DNA of 17,583 nt from an uncultured Clostridia bacterium (GTDB lineage: Bacteria; Bacillota; Clostridia; Christensenellales; CAG-314), in the NCBI GenBank assembly GCA_934281515.1, contig CAKQXG010000027.1, positions 1 through 17,583 on the forward strand, in the 5' to 3' direction. The number at the start of each line of letters is the position of its first letter. Position 1 is the stretch's first letter. Shown piece after piece: positions 13,752 to 17,583 of this stretch. The notes under the pieces are model-generated. The model was not told the origin of the DNA and did not search any database. It worked only from the letters and a program-made list of their open reading frames with translations. A program made the translations under genes and the position numbers.

Positions 13752-14038
13752 ATTCCTACGACATCATCATTCGTCCGGTATTGACGGAAAAAAGTTACGC
13801 CGGAATTCCCGCCAAGACCTACACCTTCGAAGTTGCCAAGAGTGCAAACAAGGTTCAAATCAAGCAAGCCGTTGAAGAAGTGTTCAATGTCAAGGTGGAA
13901 AACGTTACAACAGTTACCGTAAAGGGTAAGCTTAAGAGACAAGGCAGAGGACAAGGTTACAAGCCCGATTGGAAGAAGGCTACCGTACGTCTGACAGCCG
14001 ACAGCAAAGCAATCGAATTCTTCGAAAGCTTGTCCTAA
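13748..14038 (+). CDS. rplW: 50S ribosomal protein L23
   Basis: At 96 residues this is the short bacterial L23, with the typical opening YDIIIRPVLTEKS, the F-x-V-x3-ANK-x-IK stretch and the VKGK-K-R-G basic loop. L23 lies at the tunnel exit and docks trigger factor and the signal recognition particle. It begins inside the rplD stop codon; GAGG sits within the last rplD codons. Confidence 0.97.
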   Translation: MNSYDIIIRPVLTEKSYAGIPAKTYTFEVAKSANKVQIKQAVEEVFNVKVENVTTVTVKGKLKRQGRGQGYKPDWKKATVRLTADSKAIEFFESLS

Positions 14039-14056
14039 TGACGGAGGTAGACTACA

Positions 14057-14881
14057 ATGGCAATCAAAAAATATAAACCTACTTCGCCCGCACGCCGCTT
14101 TATGTCGGTGTCGACCTACGAAGAAATCACAACGACAACTCCCGAAAAGAGCTTGCTGACCACCGTCAAAAAGACAGGCGGCCGCAACTCCACGGGTCGC
14201 ATCACCGTTCGCCACATCGGCGGCGGCAACCGTATCAAGTATCGTATCATCGACTTCAAGCGCGACAAGAGCGTACCTGCTAAGGTTGCTACGATCGAGT
14301 ACGATCCCAACCGTACGGCTAACATCGCGTTGCTTCACTATGCAGACGGCGAAAAGAGATACATTCTCGCACCCGTAGGTCTCAATGTGGGCGACACGGT
14401 AGTGGCTAGCGCAGACGCGGACATCAAGGTCGGCAACAACCTGCCCCTCGAAAACATCCCCGTCGGCACAATCGTCCACAACATCGAAATGAATCCCGGT
14501 AAGGGCGGTCAAATCGCACGCGCCGCAGGTATCTTTGCACAACTCATGGCAAAGGAAGGCAAATACGCCACACTGCGTATGCCCAGCGGCGAAATGAGAC
14601 TGATTCTGTTGAAGTGCCACGCGACCATCGGTCAGGTCGGCAACCTCGACCACGAAATCGTCAGCATCGGTAAGGCCGGTAAGAAACGCCACATGGGTAT
14701 CAAACCTACCGTTCGCGGCAGCGTCATGAACCCCTGCGACCACCCTCACGGCGGCGGCGAAGGCAAATCTCCCGTCGGTCGTCCCGGTCCCGTTACTCCT
14801 TGGGGCAAGCCTGCTTTGGGTTACAAGACCCGCAAAAAGAAGAAGGCTTCCAGCAAACTTATCGTGAAGCGTGTTAACTAA
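14057..14881 (+). CDS. rplB: 50S ribosomal protein L2
   Basis: The 274-residue protein is full length and carries all key blocks: IKKYKPTSPARRFM at the start, GRNSTGRITVRHIGGG (56-71), and the near-invariant DHPHGGGEGKSPVGRPGPVTPWGKP region (about 227-251). That region includes the His implicated in subunit association and peptidyl transfer. The start is preceded by CGGAGG 10 nt upstream. Confidence 0.98.
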   Translation: MAIKKYKPTSPARRFMSVSTYEEITTTTPEKSLLTTVKKTGGRNSTGRITVRHIGGGNRIKYRIIDFKRDKSVPAKVATIEYDPNRTANIALLHYADGEKRYILAPVGLNVGDTVVASADADIKVGNNLPLENIPVGTIVHNIEMNPGKGGQIARAAGIFAQLMAKEGKYATLRMPSGEMRLILLKCHATIGQVGNLDHEIVSIGKAGKKRHMGIKPTVRGSVMNPCDHPHGGGEGKSPVGRPGPVTPWGKPALGYKTRKKKKASSKLIVKRVN

Positions 14882-14895
14882 TCGGAGGAAAGAAA

Positions 14896-15174
14896 ATGAG
14901 TAGATCAATCAAAAAGGGCCCGTACGTTCAACCCGTTCTCCTTAAGAGAATACAGGCTATGAACGCCGCAGGCGAAAAGAAAGTTGTAAAAACATGGTCG
15001 AGAAGTTCTACAATCTTCCCCGATTTCGTAGGACACACCATCGCAGTCCATGACGGACGCAAGCATGTTCCCGTCTACATCACCGAAGATATGGTCGGTT
15101 TGAAACTCGGCGAATTTGCTCCCACAAGAACATTTAAGGGTCACGCAGGCAGCAAGAGCGCTGCAGGCAAATAG
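14896..15174 (+). CDS. rpsS: 30S ribosomal protein S19
   Basis: The 92-residue S19 opens SRSIKKGPYV and has TWSRSSTI (about 35-42) and the HDGRKHVPVYITEDMVG-KLGEFAPTRTF core. S19 pairs with S13 in the head of the small subunit near the A-site tRNA. The start has CGGAGG 8 nt upstream. The TAG stop forms the first bases of the next Shine-Dalgarno. Confidence 0.98.
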   Translation: MSRSIKKGPYVQPVLLKRIQAMNAAGEKKVVKTWSRSSTIFPDFVGHTIAVHDGRKHVPVYITEDMVGLKLGEFAPTRTFKGHAGSKSAAGK

Positions 15175-15185
15175 GAGGCAAGAAG

Positions 15186-15572
15186 ATGGCTACAAGAAGT
15201 AAAGCAAAAGCCCTTGTGCGCGAACAAAACAGAGATCGTCGCCCCAAGGCAATAGCAAAGTTCATCCGCATTTCTCCTTCCAAGGTGCAAGTAGTGCTTG
15301 ACCTTATCCGCAACAAGAGTTATCTCGAAGCCGTGGCTATCCTTAAGACCAGCCCCAAGGCAGCTTGCGAACCTGTACTCAAGTGTCTCAACTCGGCTGC
15401 GGCTAACGCCGAAGTCAACAACGGCATGAACAAGGACAACCTGTATGTAGCGGCGTGCTTTGCAGACCAAGGTCCTACACTCAAGAGAATGAACCCCGTG
15501 TCTCGCGGCAGAGGATACCGTATCTTGAAGAGAACGAGTCACATCACGGTGATTCTTGACGAGAGAGCGTAA
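15186..15572 (+). CDS. rplV: 50S ribosomal protein L22
   Basis: The 128-residue L22 is about 15 residues longer than the common 110-113 form because of a basic N-terminal extension (TRSKAKALVREQNRDRRP). The core (RISPSKVQVVLDLIRNKS) and the beta-hairpin tip region (GPTLKRMNPVSRGRGYRILKRTSHIT) that lines the exit tunnel are canonical. AGGAGG overlapping the rpsS stop supports the ATG at 15186 as the true start, so the extension is probably real. Confidence 0.97.
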   Translation: MATRSKAKALVREQNRDRRPKAIAKFIRISPSKVQVVLDLIRNKSYLEAVAILKTSPKAACEPVLKCLNSAAANAEVNNGMNKDNLYVAACFADQGPTLKRMNPVSRGRGYRILKRTSHITVILDERA

Positions 15573-15584
15573 AGGAGAACAATC

Positions 15585-16253
15585 ATGGGACAAAAAGTTA
15601 ATCCGCACGGACTGAGAGTTGGCGTCATCCAAGATTGGAATGCCAAATGGATTGCAGACAAAAAGGATTTTGCAACATACATCAAAGAGGACGACAAAAT
15701 TCGTACGTTCCTCAAAAATAAGTACTACCAAGCTTCTATCAGCAAGATTGTCATCGAGCGTAGCGAAGGCAAAGTGATTGTCGACATTCACACCGGTCGT
15801 CCCGGCGTACTTATCGGCAAGGCAGGCGCAGGCGCAGACGAAATCAAGGCAGAAGTTGTCAAGATGACGGGCGGCAAAGCCGTTGTCATCAACATCATCG
15901 AGGTTAAACGCCCCGATATGGACGCTCAACTGGTTGCAGAGGCGATCGCCGCTCAACTGGAAAAGCGCGTATCCTTCCGTAGAGCTATGCGTCAATGTAT
16001 GGGTCGCGCTACACGTAGCGGCGCAAAGGGAATCAAAACCATGGTTTCCGGACGTCTGGACGGCGCAGAAATCGCAAGATGCGAGCAATACCACGAAGGT
16101 AGTATTCCTCTTCACACACTGCGTGCCGACATCGACTACGGTTTTGCCAAGGCTCACACGACCTTCGGCGTAATCGGCGTCAAGGTGTGGGTGTACAGAG
16201 GCGAAGTGCTTCCCAAGAAGAAAAAGACTGTAAAAAAGGAGGTAACTGAATAA
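15585..16253 (+). CDS. rpsC: 30S ribosomal protein S3
   Basis: The 222-residue S3 opens GQKVNPHGLRVGVI. It has the KH-domain loop RPGVLIGKAGAGADEI (about 67-82) and the C-terminal RRAMRQCMGRATRSGAKGIK and GYGFAKAHTTFGVIGVKVWVYRGE-type blocks. S3 lines the mRNA entry channel. A Lys-rich tail contains the Shine-Dalgarno GGAGG for the next gene. Its TAA shares a base with the rplP ATG (TAATG). Confidence 0.97.
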   Translation: MGQKVNPHGLRVGVIQDWNAKWIADKKDFATYIKEDDKIRTFLKNKYYQASISKIVIERSEGKVIVDIHTGRPGVLIGKAGAGADEIKAEVVKMTGGKAVVINIIEVKRPDMDAQLVAEAIAAQLEKRVSFRRAMRQCMGRATRSGAKGIKTMVSGRLDGAEIARCEQYHEGSIPLHTLRADIDYGFAKAHTTFGVIGVKVWVYRGEVLPKKKKTVKKEVTE

Positions 16254-16687
16254 TGTTGATGCCGAAGAGAGTTAAGCATCGCCGTCAATTCCGCGGAAGA
16301 ATGAAGGGCGAAGCTCACAAGGGCAACAAAGTTGCTTACGGTGAATACGGTCTTCAAGCCCTTGAATGCGGCTGGATTACCTCCAACCAAATAGAGGCGG
16401 CCCGTGTCGCCATGACGCGTTTCGTAAAGCGTGGCGGTAAAGTCTGGGTAGACATCTTCCCTCACAAACCCGTTACGAAGAAGCCCGCCGAAACCCGCAT
16501 GGGTTCCGGTAAAGGTAGCCCCGAATATTGGGTTGCCGTTGTTAAACCCGGCAGAGTAATGTTTGAAATGAGCGGTATTACCGAAGAGCAAGCCCGCGAA
16601 GCATTGCGCCTGGCAAGTCACAAACTTCCCGTTAAGTGCAAGTTTGTGAAGAGAGAAGAAGAGGTGAACTGCGATGAAAGCAAGTGA
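16253..16687 (+). CDS. rplP: 50S ribosomal protein L16
   Basis: The 144-residue L16 starts MLMPKRVKHRRQFRG, the standard form, so the ATG overlapping the rpsC stop is preferred over the second Met. KKPAETRMGSGKGSPEYWVAVVKPG (about 80-104) is the conserved tRNA-contact region. Its last 14 bases overlap rpmC, whose Shine-Dalgarno (GAGGTGA) lies in its C-terminal codons. Confidence 0.97.
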   Translation: MLMPKRVKHRRQFRGRMKGEAHKGNKVAYGEYGLQALECGWITSNQIEAARVAMTRFVKRGGKVWVDIFPHKPVTKKPAETRMGSGKGSPEYWVAVVKPGRVMFEMSGITEEQAREALRLASHKLPVKCKFVKREEEVNCDESK

Positions 16688-16868
16688 AGTACGCGAACTT
16701 AATAATGCAGAATTGGTAGCTAAGCTCGCCGATTTGAAAAAAGAGTTGTTCAACTTGCGTTTGTCTCACGCGACCGGACAACTTACAAACCCTCTTGCGC
16801 TGGCAAATGTCAAGAAAGACATCGCAAGAATTAAGACGGTTCTCCGCGAAAGAGAACTCGAGGCGTAA
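16674..16868 (+). CDS. rpmC: 50S ribosomal protein L29
   Basis: The 64-residue two-helix protein has the hallmarks ELKKELFNLR-type (here DLKKELFNLRLSHATGQL, about 21-38) and VKKDIARIKTVLRERE. L29 sits next to L23 at the tunnel exit. The start lies inside the end of rplP, and the stop leads into rpsQ after 16 nt. Confidence 0.96.
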   Translation: MKASEVRELNNAELVAKLADLKKELFNLRLSHATGQLTNPLALANVKKDIARIKTVLRERELEA

Positions 16869-16884
16869 GCGGAGGTAACAAGAA

Positions 16885-17142
16885 ATGGAAGAAAGAAACA
16901 GCAGAAAAGAGAGAGTCGGCATCGTAGTATCCGACAAGATGGACAAGACCATCGTTGTTGCCGTCGTCAACAAGTACAAGCACCCCTTGTACAAAAAGAC
17001 GGTGTCTACCACCAAGAAGTACAAGGTGCATGACGAAAACAACGAATGCGGTATCGGCGACACCGTTCGTATCGTCGAAACGCGCAAATTGTCCAAGGAC
17101 AAGAACTGGCGTTTGCTGGAAATTGTCGAAAAGGCTAAGTAG
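16885..17142 (+). CDS. rpsQ: 30S ribosomal protein S17
   Basis: The 85-residue S17 shows the family core: GIVVSDKMDKTIVVAV, YKHPLYKK-x3-TTKKYKVHDE and GDTVRIVETRKLSKDKNWRLLEIVEKAK. S17 binds 16S rRNA early in assembly. GCGGAGG lies about 8-10 nt before the start. A chance TTGTCGAA falls in its last codons and is not taken as a regulatory site. Confidence 0.97.
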   Translation: MEERNSRKERVGIVVSDKMDKTIVVAVVNKYKHPLYKKTVSTTKKYKVHDENNECGIGDTVRIVETRKLSKDKNWRLLEIVEKAK

Positions 17143-17154
17143 GAGGACGGTACA

Positions 17155-17523
17155 GTGATTCAACCACAAACAAGACTTAAAGCCGCAGACAACAGCGGAG
17201 CTAAAGAACTTATGTGTATCAAGGTACTGGGCGGTTCCTTCCGTAAGTTCGGCAACATCGGCGACGTAATCGTCGCCAGCGTCAAGAGCGCAAACCCCGG
17301 CGGAGTAGTCAAGAAGGGTGACGTAGTCAAGGCAGTTATCGTACGTAGCAGCTATGGCGTCAACCGCAAGGACGGCACTCACATTCGTTTCGACGACAAC
17401 GCCGCCGTAATCATCGATCAACAAAAGCAACCCAGGGGTACTCGTATTTTTGGGCCGGTAGCAAGAGAACTTCGTGAAAAAGACTACATGAAAATTGTGT
17501 CTTTGGCACCGGAAGTTCTGTAA
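17155..17523 (+). CDS. rplN: 50S ribosomal protein L14 (GTG start)
   Basis: The 122-residue L14 opens MIQPQTRLKAADNSGAKE and is full length, with AVIVRSSYGVNRKDGTHIRFDDNAAVII and GTRIFGPVARELREKDYMKIVSLAPEVL. The initiator is GTG at 17155, supported by AGGAGG 8-9 nt upstream and by the conserved length. L14 forms an intersubunit bridge and is the docking face for the silencing factor RsfS. Confidence 0.97.
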   Translation: MIQPQTRLKAADNSGAKELMCIKVLGGSFRKFGNIGDVIVASVKSANPGGVVKKGDVVKAVIVRSSYGVNRKDGTHIRFDDNAAVIIDQQKQPRGTRIFGPVARELREKDYMKIVSLAPEVL

Positions 17524-17537
17524 GGGAGGACACGCAA

Positions 17538-17583
17538 ATGGCAAGTATGAATGTTAGGTCCGGTGACACGGTCGAAGTAATTG
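17538..17583 (+). CDS. rplX: 50S ribosomal protein L24, start only (runs off the window)
   Basis: Only the first 15 codons are present (MASMNVRSGDTVEVI). The NV-x-x-GD-x-V-x-V-I pattern is that of the L24 KOW-domain start, and the position after rplN is standard. The ATG follows GGGAGGA. The gene is partial because the window ends. Confidence 0.9.
   Translation, partial: MASMNVRSGDTVEVI

Noticed and set aside
13598..14908. A 436-codon open frame antisense to rplD-rplW-rplB.
   Set aside because: It lies wholly opposite highly conserved ribosomal genes, has no ribosome-binding site or family resemblance, and arises from their codon bias.
15141..16157. A 338-codon open frame antisense to rplV and rpsC.
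   Set aside because: It is a shadow of conserved genes, as for the other antisense frames in the operon.
17124..17131. A TTGTCGAA (0A-box-like) sequence near the end of rpsQ.
   Set aside because: It is a single copy inside conserved coding sequence (Ile-Val-Glu-Lys codons), without a promoter, so it is most likely chance.
1..17583. CRISPR arrays, tRNA or rRNA genes and insertion sequences.
   Set aside because: No regularly spaced direct repeats, cloverleaf or rRNA signatures, or transposase motifs were seen; the only mobile-element gene is the serine recombinase.

Overview
The window looks like chromosomal DNA from a Gram-positive, probably uncultured Clostridia-type Firmicute. The evidence is an S10 ribosomal-protein operon in the Firmicutes order, a protein matching the DNA-binding domain of the sporulation regulator Spo0A, a YhaO/YhaN-type repair pair, a DUF5685/J-domain gene cluster of the kind known from gut Clostridia, strong purine-rich Shine-Dalgarno sites and sigma-A promoters. 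The exact taxon cannot be read from the sequence.

Region 1 (1-3573) is accessory in character. A large serine recombinase (132-1679) ends in its own terminator, followed by short direct and inverted repeats that could mark an element end. Next come two leftward genes. One is a stand-alone Spo0A C-terminal-type DNA-binding protein (1858-2346) with a clear promoter and an inverted repeat in the promoter spacer. The other is a stand-alone protein that resembles the AGS-C sensor domain usually fused to CD-NTase enzymes of CBASS defence (2737-3249); no nucleotidyltransferase or effector is visible here. Two perfect tandem TTGTCGAA (0A-box-like) sites one helical turn apart lie between the two genes.

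Region 2 (3419-5554) is a rightward two-gene unit with promoter and terminator: a secreted C39-like cysteine-protease homologue and a single-pass membrane protein.

Region 3 (5555-6004) has no protein gene. It holds a 16-bp palindrome and a promoter-to-terminator transcription unit of about 215 nt, which is a candidate structured non-coding RNA that I cannot assign to a family.

Region 4 (6007-8288, leftward) is an operon of DUF5685, a degenerate J-domain protein with a TPR-like middle and a Cys-rich tail, and a six-segment membrane protein. It is transcribed divergently from Region 5 (8570-11514), a translationally coupled metallophosphoesterase/AAA ATPase pair of the YhaO/YhaN (SbcD/SbcC-like) type.

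Region 6 (11835-17583) is the S10 operon: a strong promoter, a leader of about 250 nt with hairpins, then rpsJ-rplC-rplD-rplW-rplB-rpsS-rplV-rpsC-rplP-rpmC-rpsQ-rplN-rplX, running off the right edge. This part is ordinary housekeeping. The points most worth checking are the orphan AGS-C and Spo0A-C-type genes with the tandem 0A boxes, the unassigned RNA, and the HPD-less J-domain/DUF5685 cluster.
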